This document shows positions 11,101 to 18,869 of a DNA stretch of 64,000 bases, one piece after another. The notes beneath the pieces were generated by a model, which was not told the DNA's origin, ran no database searches, and saw nothing but the letters and a program-made list of their open reading frames with translations. Source of the stretch: Ginsengibacter hankyongi. GTDB lineage: Bacteria > Bacteroidota > Bacteroidia > Chitinophagales > Chitinophagaceae. The stretch is from positions 124,001 through 188,000 of the forward strand of contig NZ_VYQF01000006.1 of assembly GCF_008710285.1 (NCBI RefSeq). Direction: 5' to 3'. Every line of letters starts with the position of its first letter. The first letter of the stretch is position 1. A program made the position numbers and the translations under genes.

Positions 11101-12012
11101 ATTAAGACTAATGTTTGATACAGGATTTTCGCAATAAACGGAATCTGCCCTGATAATGTTTTTCTTATATAACGCAGTAAAATCCACCCCTACAAGCGCT
11201 AATCTTTTAAAACTAATAGTGTAACTACTTTCCGATTCGTGAACAGGCAGTGCTATGATAGTACAACTATCAAGTATAATGTTTTTCGCCTGCTCTATCG
11301 AAAGCTTTTTAAATAATAACCTATGAAAACCATCACTTAAAGTAATATCCTGTTTGGAGGAACTAAAATCAAGGTTATTATTTTCCAGGTATTTGCCGGG
11401 TTCGCCGTTGTGTTTATCCAGCTTTTTAAGAGTAAAATAAATATTGGAGAGCACAATAGGTTTTTTACCGGGCGCTTTATTATTAAGAATAAGCTTGGCA
11501 TTAATTACATATATTGAATGGGTACGAAGCGCTGAAATCCCCTCCTCTATTGAATTATAGATTTTACCTAATTCAACCCCCAGGAAAAGCTGGTTGGCTG
11601 AATCGGGAATATTTTTTACACGATTATTATATACCTCAATAACCGGATCGTATGCTTTAATTTCTTTTATCTCCAGCTGCCGGTGAATCAATAGCGACCA
11701 TATTGAATTGGTGTGTAATTTTATTTTTTTGAAATTAACCTGGTAACTTTTAGGAGCATTACTGTTAGCCGTACTTGAAATGTTAGCTTCACGAATGTTA
11801 ACATCGCTATTGATAAAATCAAAAGTTGCGTCAGCGAGCCTTAGTTGTAGCCGCCCTCCCGATCTTTCATTAAAAAGATTTATTAAAATGCTTTTGGAAT
11901 TATGCACAAACCACCCGTAGCCCGCAGCAAGAGCAAGAATAAATACAGTAAGAATAACAATAGCCAGCTTTATCAAATGTTTCCGAAAAGGTCTGTGGCC
12001 CGCTGCTTTCAT
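8200..12012 (-). CDS. Very large AsmA/TamB-like envelope protein
   Basis: 1270 residues. One N-terminal transmembrane segment (LIKLAIVILTVFILALAAGYGWF), then a long beta-rich body with repeated phrases of the form 'hydrophobic-x-N-x-x-hydrophobic' and Asn/Ser/Lys-rich turns, as in AsmA, TamB and DUF748 proteins that form periplasm-spanning beta-tracks for lipid transfer. The N-terminal domain (LQLRLADATFDFINSDVNIREANIS) resembles the AsmA N-terminal module. No classic AsmA C-terminal signature is obvious. Function in lipid transport or outer-membrane homeostasis is inferred from architecture. It stands alone, with no clear operon partner. Confidence 0.6.
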   Translation of the reverse strand: MKAAGHRPFRKHLIKLAIVILTVFILALAAGYGWFVHNSKSILINLFNERSGGRLQLRLADATFDFINSDVNIREANISSTANSNAPKSYQVNFKKIKLHTNSIWSLLIHRQLEIKEIKAYDPVIEVYNNRVKNIPDSANQLFLGVELGKIYNSIEEGISALRTHSIYVINAKLILNNKAPGKKPIVLSNIYFTLKKLDKHNGEPGKYLENNNLDFSSSKQDITLSDGFHRLLFKKLSIEQAKNIILDSCTIIALPVHESESSYTISFKRLALVGVDFTALYKKNIIRADSVYCENPVSNISLNSTQAGTSKISKSVPDIENIIKTFSGNLDLGFVGVMNADIHLSIKGKKTLPDFHSGKVNFQISNLRINPDSSKLISIKSFDMMVKGYQLYNADSTSIFSFDSVRFSNDKLLLNNFSVHTVSGKNKARNYRDYNVHYFELLGINWSELILDQYLTASEAILYEPVINFKKDREVEISKKSMLFNSTHTFDDFMAIDKLKIVNGTINLNWGLSNSLQLNGLNLGFLSKNFTDIKHVSLYNDVQTLSFTDGLFKIGDINAQLKDVRFDANNQLHAAELLIKNNSRQVDSRIKDVTINKIYSEKNNTSFVVDGMRWNNGAINVNVAAGGKQQHRNTSLLLKNIQGKQTALQIVNKDNNATAFIKDVQIESIFKNYEGPVEMKGLQLAGEKLNYITASMRAKATEFNLADNAQEFKNTVFQQNNSSGNLMVTIPSVQLKGAFNKYFTKDVYFKNVALQSPDVNYQQQKALSTIAKSSKKIPSIKIDHLNITDPVLNLLLQDSISNSNILLPDSKASKITMDNIAIDSDKITADDFNLESGKATYIRDNKKVVDIDGDINVSLQKINFPVAANSTAWQAFLTSLSLKNSKGFAFNVKGNDLRLNDIAIGNVALNNNAIKTPVKLLTENPGAWMSTSSANYTTKHSSWHVDEVNYNGSKKQLKVDSINYHPLLSRDSAIALSPYQTDYIYFNSGRALLSGVDMATLLNGNSLAVQTADFNHPYVNVYRDKLPPLLPNVRKKLFTEQIKKIDLPLSATKVFIDDGKIIYTERNAKSRLDGSLVLTHLDGNISNIKNQQIHPQDSLLINIAGRLLDEVPFNINIHQSYHDLLYGFRLNLQVQPVSLSILNPLLAPLSNVKFVTGYLDYFNMNAIGNDNVAWGKMKFYYHNMHIKLLKKGGTEKTKLLKSTESNLVNFFYIRNNNTSRTGLIYFERLKNFSFFNYLTKIIFSGISTSIGAHKNSKYERLYRKNDLEF

Positions 12013-12105
12013 AAAAAGTAAGGATTAATAATCCATAGTCGCCGTTTATATTTGTAAAATTAATGAGATAATATTAGTTATCATTTAATGTTTGAGCAGT
12101 CATTG

Positions 12106-12571
12106 TCAGGCAGCCCGCTGAATAAACTTAATCCAGTTTCTATAATTAATTGTTTGAGTTGCATCGTCATTGCCAAAAAATGAAGCAGGTTTTTCGTGTA
12201 GCCAATTGTCGACTTCCCGTACGTTATTTTGGTATTCTCAACCGCTGCAATAATGTTACTTTGTGTTGTAAAATATAAAGCCAACTGTTTTTTATTGAAA
12301 GCTTCAGAATTTTTAAATCCCTTAATGGATTTTACCACGCTGCACTGCAAAATTCAACATCTCCTGCGATGCGTCTGTGCCATAAACATTTGTTGCAATT
12401 TCCAAAAGGACTTTTGTTGAAAGGCCTGTTCCGCAAGCTATGTCTAATGCGTTATTAAGCTTTTTGTCGAGATGTATAATAATCTTTGATGTGCTTTATA
12501 GTGTTGCTGTGAAAGTCGGGCCGACCTTTCGAATAACGCTCTGCCACTGTCTTTGGATTAAAGTAGTTCAT
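12106..12571 (-). pseudogene. Broken class I SAM-dependent methyltransferase
   Basis: Read on the minus strand from the ATG at 12571: MNYFNPKTVAERYSKGRP and so on for 38 codons, then a stop. One frame over, the reading continues with motif I, DIACGTGLSTKVLLEI, and the acidic loop VYGTDASQEML, then stops again. In further frames come TQSNIIAAVEN and finally FFGNDDATQTINYRN-WIKFIQRAA ending at 12106, which are the usual C-terminal phrases of this family. So there are at least three frameshifts plus an internal deletion that removed the middle of the Rossmann fold. Only about 155 codons of an expected ~250 survive. The family is well supported; the original substrate is unknown. Just upstream (minus sense) is the string CTAACGTTGC, resembling the accessory-zone repeat core. 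Confidence 0.8.
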
Positions 12572-12642
12572 CTTCTTTCGTGTTGCGTTCTTTACTTCGC
12601 ATGCAACGTTAGTTGGCTTTCGATTGACCAATTAAGGTATTG

Positions 12643-14145
12643 CTAATATTTTATTTCCGCAAAACAAATATAATGTCTGTAGATACAGGGGAAAACTATC
12701 TCGTTAGCGCTTACTTGTTGTCCAAGCCGTGAAATCATACTGTATTTAAAGTCAAGATTCCTTAATGGAACTTTGTCTGAAAGTGTGCCATCACCCGCAA
12801 GCGTTTGCTCATTCATAATTTGAGTTTGTTTTACAGATTCGTTATACAGGAAATATATTTTGCTCGCCGCATTTATTACAGTAAATGACGGAAACGTAAC
12901 ACCCGCATATTGAGATTTAACGATCTCGTTAGTCCAGCGAAGATGTGCCTTGTTATCAAAATAAAATATGATCACATTCTTGCAGTAGGCGCTCGCTAAT
13001 ATTCTAAAACTGGAAAATATATAGGATGAGGAATAGAAAATAGGATTATCCCGCAGACCCCATGGCAGGATAAACGCTGCGGGTGTCTCGAGGTCTTCGG
13101 CTGTTACAATAAATCCCCCATCGTTCGTTAATATAACATCTCTCAAATAAAAACCGTCCAGCGTATTTGTTGCTGCCTTTTGAGATGCAGCTTTATCAGG
13201 CCCAGCATCGGCAAAAGAAAAAAAGTTGCTTGCGACTAACGCATTCATCTGTTTACTCCAGATGGCACTATAAGGTCCTTCTTTGTCACTATTTCTTTTT
13301 TTAAAATATAATGCATTGATGACGTATTGCTGGTTCACATTATCTACGCGAAGATCTACCCTGTCCAACAAATTGCCGGATAGGTTCAGCAAATGCATAT
13401 TGAAATTATCTTGTGTGGGAGCTTTGATAACGAGTATTAATTCATTAAAAACATCGGTTGGATCCAACTTACTCCCCTTGGTAAAAACAAAGTTGCCGTC
13501 ATTATCAACCAGGAAATCACTGAACAAATCGTTTTCTGTTTCAAACAGACTTGGTATATGTGATTTGCGTATCAGTTGAAGACTATCATTAAAAAGCAGC
13601 GTGGTAAAATCGTATAAGTGATTACCCGTAAAAACATCGCCCTTATAAAGTTTATAAATAATTATTTTCGATTTGTCTTCACTGCTGATGATGTGATAAA
13701 GCTCAATATCGGCGATAAATTTAATATGCGTCGTATCAAGTTGAAAAGGTTCCCGTATCGTTTTTCCATTTTCGTCTATGGCCGCCGCCATGCAATAAAA
13801 AACATTTCTTTTTTGGAATTGATAGATCACATAAACCCGCCCAGCACAATCAACAAAATCTAGTGAACGAATAGTTGAAGGCAAAAAATCAAGATTTGCA
13901 TTGCTTTTTAATTTCATCTGGTTATCGTAAACCGCTATCAAATGTTTATAGCGGATATTTTTATAAACCAGAAGATTGCCGTTTAATTTTCCTATTATAT
14001 GGAAACTCTTCGTTAAACCAAACGGAACCCTGGTTGGAGCGTCAAAAAGAAGATCGTCACGTTCAGGTTTGCTGTAACTTATTTCCTGTGCCAGTGATGA
14101 TAAGCATGAAAAACCGGCTATTATAAAAATGAAAATAGTTTTCAT
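12643..14145 (-). CDS. Exported protein of unknown function
   Basis: 500 residues with a clear signal peptide (FIFIIAGFSCLSSLAQE, cleavage near residue 19). The mature part is mostly beta-strand, with recurring GNLLVYKN-, RVYVIYQFQK- and NFVFTKGS-type strands each followed by polar turns, suggestive of a beta-propeller. I recognise no named family. It is likely periplasmic or surface-exposed. It is monocistronic, and the 288 bp upstream of it hold nothing I can identify. Confidence 0.7.
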   Translation of the reverse strand: MKTIFIFIIAGFSCLSSLAQEISYSKPERDDLLFDAPTRVPFGLTKSFHIIGKLNGNLLVYKNIRYKHLIAVYDNQMKLKSNANLDFLPSTIRSLDFVDCAGRVYVIYQFQKRNVFYCMAAAIDENGKTIREPFQLDTTHIKFIADIELYHIISSEDKSKIIIYKLYKGDVFTGNHLYDFTTLLFNDSLQLIRKSHIPSLFETENDLFSDFLVDNDGNFVFTKGSKLDPTDVFNELILVIKAPTQDNFNMHLLNLSGNLLDRVDLRVDNVNQQYVINALYFKKRNSDKEGPYSAIWSKQMNALVASNFFSFADAGPDKAASQKAATNTLDGFYLRDVILTNDGGFIVTAEDLETPAAFILPWGLRDNPIFYSSSYIFSSFRILASAYCKNVIIFYFDNKAHLRWTNEIVKSQYAGVTFPSFTVINAASKIYFLYNESVKQTQIMNEQTLAGDGTLSDKVPLRNLDFKYSMISRLGQQVSANEIVFPCIYRHYICFAEIKY

Positions 14146-14433
14146 GGTGCTTCGGTGGAAGATTAAAAATTTAATACATCTAATTTAGGTTAAATGCTAT
14201 TAAAGGAAAGAAGCAACTCTTTGATAATCGAAAATGCCTATGGATAAGTTGAGCATGAATCGGGGAAGCCTTCAGTTTTTCTTAAGCCGTATTGTATTGA
14301 TATGGTTTTAAGTTTTAGGTAATTATTTTAAAGGGTTCAAAGGATTACAGTTGAAATTAAGCATTGCCCGTCTTTTCCAAATTACAATCTGGATTTTAAT
14401 TGAAATGTGATCAATATTTTCGACAAACATAAG

Positions 14434-14931
14434 TTATCGATTCGTTTTTCTTCCCGATTCGCTTGTTGTTATGTAAACCGGATTGTGATGCACAGGAAAG
14501 TTTAATGAGTTGGCTACAAAACATAATTCATTTGCCTTTTTGTGAAGTTCATTAGCCATTTCTATATTCAGAATGCCTGTTATAGTAACGGTAGGATTCA
14601 ATGTTACCTCTGTGAATTTACCACCGCCATTTGCAGTCTCAATCATTATGCCTGTTGCAGTGTCAACATAGTTTGTTACAATAATACCTTCCACAGCACA
14701 TAAATGCAGATACCACAACATATGACATGATGAAATAGAAGCTAACAAAAGTTCTTCTGGGTTATGTTTTGTTTTGTCGCCGCGAAATGCCGGGTCGGAG
14801 GACCCCAAAATATCATTTTTGCCATTAACTTTAATAATATGGCTCCTTTCAAATTCTTTGTAATTTGAAGTACCTGTTCCAGTATTGCCTGTCCACATTA
14901 CTGTAAGGGTATAATTATGTTGCCTGCTCAT
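14434..14931 (-). CDS. OsmC/Ohr-family peroxiredoxin-like protein
   Basis: 165 residues, full length for the family. Both redox cysteines are present: one in the helix LLLASISSCHMLWYL and the second in ANELCFVANSLNFP. Family knowledge: OsmC-type enzymes reduce organic or fatty-acid hydroperoxides in the cytoplasm with the vicinal cysteine pair. It lies 16 bp downstream of the double-ACT gene on the same strand, so the two are probably co-transcribed and controlled from the divergent ArsR-type regulator promoter region at 15344-15407. Confidence 0.9.
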   Translation of the reverse strand: MSRQHNYTLTVMWTGNTGTGTSNYKEFERSHIIKVNGKNDILGSSDPAFRGDKTKHNPEELLLASISSCHMLWYLHLCAVEGIIVTNYVDTATGIMIETANGGGKFTEVTLNPTVTITGILNIEMANELHKKANELCFVANSLNFPVHHNPVYITTSESGRKTNR

Positions 14932-14947
14932 ATTGTTTTCTATTTAA

Positions 14948-15343
14948 TCAGCTTTGCCATTCTTTTGTCCATTCCTGAGACACTTGTATGCCTTTTTCGT
15001 AATTGTCAACAACTACAATCAATTGATTTGAATGATCGCTGTATTGTGTCAAAATATTTACGTTAGCATCTGCCATTCTTCTGCAAAACATTCCTAGTTG
15101 GCCCGGAACATCCTGGCGAAGTTTCTGAATTATTACATTGTTTATTTTCCGGACTACAATTTGAACTTTTGCTAATTCTTCTTTTGCTCTTTCTGCTTCT
15201 TCAACTAAATAATGTGCGATTGCTATTTCGCCATTTTGAAATACTCCCCCACCCTCCAGGCTGATTTTGCTTTTGCCTAATGTTTCACCCATATGCGCCA
15301 ATTCTCCGGGCTTGTTCGCTAATAAAATTTCTATGTCTTGCAT
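14948..15343 (-). CDS. Tandem ACT-domain protein
   Basis: 131 residues from the ATG at 15343. An earlier in-frame ATG at 15394 would add 17 residues (NCKNNNCIFF...) that look non-coding and run through the divergent promoter region, so I prefer the later start. Two ACT folds follow each other: DIEILLANKPGELAHMGETL (residues 2-70) and KLRQDVPGQLGMFCRRMADA (residues 75-125). ACT domains bind amino acids or similar small ligands. With no catalytic domain attached, it is probably a small ligand-binding regulator. It is divergent from an ArsR-type gene and heads the pair with osmC. Confidence 0.8.
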   Translation of the reverse strand: MQDIEILLANKPGELAHMGETLGKSKISLEGGGVFQNGEIAIAHYLVEEAERAKEELAKVQIVVRKINNVIIQKLRQDVPGQLGMFCRRMADANVNILTQYSDHSNQLIVVVDNYEKGIQVSQEWTKEWQS

Positions 15344-15346
15344 TTT

Positions 15347-15374
15347 TTGTATTGTTTGTACAAAGAAAATACAA
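15347..15374. promoter_or_regulatory. Candidate operator between the ACT and ArsR-type genes
   Basis: The 64-bp divergent intergenic region holds nested inverted repeats: an outer TTGTATT (15347-15353) with AATACAA (15368-15374), and an inner 10-bp palindrome TTTGTACAAA (15355-15364). The spacing suits a dimeric winged-helix protein, and the adjacent ArsR-type regulator is the obvious candidate binder. This is inference from symmetry only. Confidence 0.4.
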
Positions 15375-15407
15375 TTATTATTTTTACAATTCATTTAAGA
15401 TTGAACT

Positions 15408-16094
15408 ATGGATGTAGAAGATAAGTTTGTGTCAATTTCCGCATTGTTGTGTGAAACTACAAGAGCAAGAATGCTTTGGAATTTACTTGACGGAAGAGCA
15501 TATACTGCAGGTGAAATGTCTATCGTTGCAGATACTTCGCCTACTTCTGCCAGTAATCATTTGTCAAAGTTGCTTGAAGCAGAAATAGTCAAAGTCGAAA
15601 TTCAGGGACGACATAGGTATTACTCTCTTTTAAATTCTGACGTTGCCTATGCCGTTGAAGGATTAGCAAATCTTGCAAAAAAAGGTTCTTCTAAAATTAT
15701 AAAGAAACAGCCCAAACAAAATGGTGTAAAATATTGCAGAACCTGTTACGATCACTTAGCTGGCTTTGTTGGTGTTAAAATTGCCGAAACATTAGAAGCG
15801 AAGGGCTATTTAACAAAATCAAAAAATATTTATTTAGTTTCTAAAAAAGGCTGGGAATGGTTTCAGTGGTTTAATATATCAAAAGAAGGTTTTATTAATA
15901 ATCGTCGGCCAATAACGCGTCAGTGCCTTGATTGGTCAGAACGCCGCCCGCATTTAGCCGGCCAGCTAGGTGCATCATTTTTAAACAAAATGTTTGATAG
16001 AAAATGGTTTAAAAAAGTTGAATTTTCAAGGGAGTTAATCATAACTTCAAAAGGCCGGGAAGAACTTTATAAGATGTTGGGTATTGCTCTGTAA
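15408..16094 (+). CDS. ArsR-type winged-helix transcriptional regulator
   Basis: 228 residues. The N-terminal ~95 residues are an ArsR helix-turn-helix (TRARMLWNLLDGRAYTAGEM, recognition helix SPTSASNHLSKL, wing EIQGRHRYYSL). A second domain carries Cys-containing phrases YCRTCYDHLAGFVG and TRQCLDWSERRPHLAG, seen in the longer ArsR regulators of ~230 residues that sense reactive or small-molecule signals. It is transcribed away from the ACT/osmC pair, which suggests it represses that pair and itself. Association with OsmC hints at an oxidative or electrophile signal through the cysteines; this is inferred. Confidence 0.85.
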   Translation: MDVEDKFVSISALLCETTRARMLWNLLDGRAYTAGEMSIVADTSPTSASNHLSKLLEAEIVKVEIQGRHRYYSLLNSDVAYAVEGLANLAKKGSSKIIKKQPKQNGVKYCRTCYDHLAGFVGVKIAETLEAKGYLTKSKNIYLVSKKGWEWFQWFNISKEGFINNRRPITRQCLDWSERRPHLAGQLGASFLNKMFDRKWFKKVEFSRELIITSKGREELYKMLGIAL

Positions 16095-16127
16095 TTCTGA
16101 CTTTTCAAAAGGTACAAATTCATTTTT

Positions 16128-16367
16128 TCATTTCCTGTACCAACAGCCGATTGCTATTCCCTCTGCCAGCCTCGCGGCAAACTGCAATGTATACTGGCTA
16201 CTGTAATTATTTATCGTAGAGTAAATGTTTACAATTGCTCCTGACTTAAAGGTAGTAAAACTTACAAGTTGCGAATCTGTAAGATGTAGAGTCGTAGCAA
16301 ACACAATAATTCCTTTCCTTGTTGTTTAAGTTTAGTGATATCGGCAACAAGGTCGGCTGAGACACTG
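16128..16367 (-). pseudogene. Decayed coding remnant, unidentified
   Basis: On the minus strand, ~66 codons without a start read ATTLHLTDSQLVSFTTFKSG... and end LAEGIAIGCWYRK at the stop at 16128. One frame over and immediately upstream, the reading SVSADLVADITKLKQQGK leads into it, meeting in the run around 16318. The two pieces look like one protein split by a single-base indel. I do not recognise the family. The upstream limit coincides with the string GTGTCTCAGC, also the end of the dispersed repeat found elsewhere in this window, but the match is short and may be chance. Confidence 0.35.
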
Positions 16368-16430
16368 ATATAAATACAGGTATCAAATTTGATTGGTCAG
16401 GTTAACGGCAACTTTTAAAAATAATGCACC

Positions 16431-16628
16431 ATGAGAAAAATCATTTTAATCCTTCTCATATTCCAGGTGGCCTGCCACCAGGGCATGGAGAACAAACCTG
16501 TGGAAAACATACCTGTTCCTGTTAGGAGCGATTCTGTTGATACACAGAACCTGAAGTATCCGATAAAGAAAGGCGTAAGTGTGGATTCCCTGGCTGGGGA
16601 AAAGACGATGGGCGAAAAAACTAAATGA
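16431..16628 (+). CDS. Possible small lipoprotein
   Basis: 65 residues starting MRKIILILLIFQVAC; the Cys at 15 follows a hydrophobic stretch and fits a lipobox, so export and lipidation are plausible. The remainder is short, polar and unstructured (NKPVENIPVPVRSDSVD). No family is recognised and there is no operon partner. It could equally be a truncated gene: the following 170 bp contain no continuation in any frame that I can support. Confidence 0.4.
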   Translation: MRKIILILLIFQVACHQGMENKPVENIPVPVRSDSVDTQNLKYPIKKGVSVDSLAGEKTMGEKTK

Positions 16629-16802
16629 GATTGGCTTTGCAAAGAAAATGGTAATTACTTTGCTACAACACCAGCCGCAAACAAGGCGGGTATCTTGTAA
16701 GCAAGCGGTGGAATATTGTTTTAGGCACACTAATAGCTTCCGAATCATAAGAGTAAAAAGTCTGGCGTTGCTTTTGTAAGAGACGAATATAATTTTCTAA
16801 AT

Positions 16803-17336
16803 ATGAATATCAGTTTTCAGCATATAATACCAACTGGTTTCAATAACCAGTCCCGAGTTTGGATATACCAAAACAACCGGCCTTTTACTAAACCCGAGAT
16901 GCTTCATATTGAAGAGCATCTGGGAAACCGCATCCTTGAATGGGAATTTCAAGGTACAAGTTTACAGTCTCATGTGAGTATATTGTTTCAACAGTTTATC
17001 ATCGTGATGGTGGATCAACCAGCAACACAGAATAACAGTTCCTATGCAGGCAACCTGATCGGATTGATTAGGGAGATTGAAGAGGATTGCCAGGTAACAT
17101 TATCAAACAGGCAGATGCTTGCTTTCATTATACAGGATAGAATACAGCTTATGCCGCTAACCATGGTGAATGATGCAATTGAGAAGGACCTTATTACTTC
17201 CGAAACACTGTATTTCAACAATACAGTGCTTACAAAAGAAGAATTATTGAATAACTGGATTGTACCTCTTAAAGATAGCTGGCTTAGCAACAGGATGCCC
17301 GAGAATGTAGAAAGTGATGATGAATTTATTTACTGA
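16803..17336 (+). CDS. Conserved Bacteroidota hypothetical protein (often labelled ABC transporter ATPase)
   Basis: 177 residues. Characteristic phrases are SRVWIYQNNRPFTKPEM near the N-terminus, LQSHVSILFQQFIIVMVDQ in the middle, and NRQMLAFIIQDRIQLMPLTM. These recur in a small cytoplasmic protein family widespread in Chitinophagaceae and relatives. Some databases call the family ABC transporter ATPase, but no Walker A or signature motif is present here, so that name is not supported. Function unknown. It is followed after 32 bp by a copy of the dispersed repeat. Confidence 0.75.
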   Translation: MNISFQHIIPTGFNNQSRVWIYQNNRPFTKPEMLHIEEHLGNRILEWEFQGTSLQSHVSILFQQFIIVMVDQPATQNNSSYAGNLIGLIREIEEDCQVTLSNRQMLAFIIQDRIQLMPLTMVNDAIEKDLITSETLYFNNTVLTKEELLNNWIVPLKDSWLSNRMPENVESDDEFIY

Positions 17337-17368
17337 CACTCTCCGCGTAGACCGGCGCTGAATTTATC

Positions 17369-17472
17369 ACAGGAAAGCCCGCTTCGAGCATAAGCAAGTT
17401 CCTTCGGCATGGGGCTTCCCGGAAAAATGATTTTTATTTTGAAGGTTTGTAAGGGGCAGCACGCTGAGACAC
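17369..17472 (-). repeat. Dispersed repeat, module B, copy 1
   Basis: Contains the conserved landmarks AGGAAAGCCCG, TTCCTTCGGCAT, TTCCCGGAAAA, TTTTGAAGGTTTGTAAG and the end GCTGAGACAC (plus-strand sense). Further copies lie at 34709-34813, 36956-37062, 38611-38716, 39204-39310 and 40318-40424, all in the same orientation. This copy has module B without the adjoining module A, and sits 36 bp past the stop of the amine oxidase gene. Strand is given by the direction of most adjacent genes. Confidence 0.85.
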
Positions 17473-17508
17473 TAATAACCGATGTATTAAATATTATAAA
17501 GTGCGAAA

Positions 17509-18564
17509 TTAATTTAGAATATTATCTAAAACTTTTATTGCAGAACAAACAGCACCTTCCATGTATCCCGGAAATTCAGTTGATGATTCTGTTCCCGATA
17601 AAAACAATTTTCCATCCAGGTAACTTTCCTGCAATAATGGATGCCCATTGTTTTGATGTGGCCTTTCGATATGCTGCTCTCCGCCCCATACAAATTCATC
17701 AGTCCACACTTTGTCATAATAAGTAACAGGATATTTTGCGTCATCCCCAAACAGTTCTGCTAACTGCTGTAATACAAGCTCTTTTCGTGCCTCTCGCGAA
17801 TAAGAGGAAGCACCGCTATTTAGGAAACCCGTAAAACCAAACCTGTCTTCTTCAACATTAGTGTGGTCATACATTTCAACAACTATACCTGCATGACTGT
17901 ACAACATTCCCGAATATCCATTGTTTCGCCAAAAGGACGCTGCATATTCTAATACAAATTTTATATTGCCGGCCATCCAGGTTTGAACGGTGGGTAGAAT
18001 TATTGCCAGGTTACGAGGCAATCCAGTATAAAACTGAATTTGCGAAGCTGCTAATTGTGGTGGTAAACACAACACAACCTTATCAGCATAAATCATTTCT
18101 CCGTTTAAAGTCTCTACGCACAATTGGCCTTCTGCTTCTTTAATGGCAATGGCTTTTGTATTCAGCCTGATGTTTTCAGAAGCTATTTTCTTGCTTAACG
18201 TGTCAATCAGCATTTGCGTTCCGCCTGCTATTCTGTAGGATGGTGTGTCTGCTTCAGGTATAAAAAATTTTTGTGGCGGTTCAAAAGACTTGGTTTGAAA
18301 GAGTGACATGCCTTTTGAGAATTGCGGAAATTTTTTTAGTCCCAGATTTTCAATCAATGATAATAAATTCGGATGCATATCCGAAAACCATGTAGCACCT
18401 AATTCAAGCGGCGTTTGCAATTTTCCTTTAACTGTTTGTATCCTTCCTCCTAATCTTGATGATGCCTCCAGAATTATGGATTCTATATTTTTTTGGACAA
18501 GTAAATAGGCCAGGGTGAGTCCGCTTAGTCCACCGCCAATAATTACTATTCTTCTTTGTTTCAT
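17509..18564 (-). CDS. FAD-dependent amine oxidase-like oxidoreductase
   Basis: 351 residues. The N-terminal dinucleotide fold has IIGGGLSGLTLAYLL, then Glu in IILEASS and the RLGGRIQTV flavin motif. The C-terminal FAD contact is LFLSGTESSTEFPGYMEGAV. It is shorter than typical monoamine oxidases (~450), lacking some substrate-domain insertions, but open and intact, so probably a compact flavin amine oxidase; the substrate is not predictable. It is bracketed by repeat material: module B 36 bp after its stop and module A plus a palindrome 49-160 bp before its start. That makes it a candidate mobile cassette. Confidence 0.85.
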   Translation of the reverse strand: MKQRRIVIIGGGLSGLTLAYLLVQKNIESIILEASSRLGGRIQTVKGKLQTPLELGATWFSDMHPNLLSLIENLGLKKFPQFSKGMSLFQTKSFEPPQKFFIPEADTPSYRIAGGTQMLIDTLSKKIASENIRLNTKAIAIKEAEGQLCVETLNGEMIYADKVVLCLPPQLAASQIQFYTGLPRNLAIILPTVQTWMAGNIKFVLEYAASFWRNNGYSGMLYSHAGIVVEMYDHTNVEEDRFGFTGFLNSGASSYSREARKELVLQQLAELFGDDAKYPVTYYDKVWTDEFVWGGEQHIERPHQNNGHPLLQESYLDGKLFLSGTESSTEFPGYMEGAVCSAIKVLDNILN

Positions 18565-18612
18565 TGAATCTTTATGTTGCCAATTTTGGTCCCTGCTTAT
18601 TTGGCTTGTGCG

Positions 18613-18726
18613 TAACGTTTACGGCTTACTGCTGTGCCAGTAATTTATATCGTTCATCCGTCACCGTTAGCCCCGTAGAAAAACTATTGATGAAGATAGG
18701 TACAAAAGATGAATAATGAAACTCTA
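18613..18726 (-). repeat. Dispersed repeat, palindrome plus module A, copy 1
   Basis: The palindrome spans 18613-18669: TAACGTTTACGG pairs with CCGTCACCGTTA at 10 of 12 positions, and an inner arm TTACTG (18626-18631) pairs with CAGTAA (18638-18643). Module A follows at 18670-18726 with AAACTATTGATGAAGATAGG, TACAAAAG and AATAATGAAAC, shared with copies near 34600, 36850, 38520, 40220 and 41300. It lies upstream of the amine oxidase start. The fold, with AAC and GTT triplets at the outer ends and 57-bp length, resembles an integron attC site; this is an inference. Confidence 0.7.
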
Positions 18727-18869
18727 TGTGGATTGCTACTGATAGCATTATAAAGATGGATTTGCGTTTATACCGGTGAAAGATTGCCTACGTACAAACG
18801 CTGCTCTACACTCTTGCTCCAGGTGTCTTTTCCGCATGCCTGGACTAAATAAGGGATTAAGCAGTCACA

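Noticed and set aside
16803-17336. ABC transporter ATPase
   Set aside because: The common database name has no support: no Walker A, Walker B or signature motif exists in the 177 residues.
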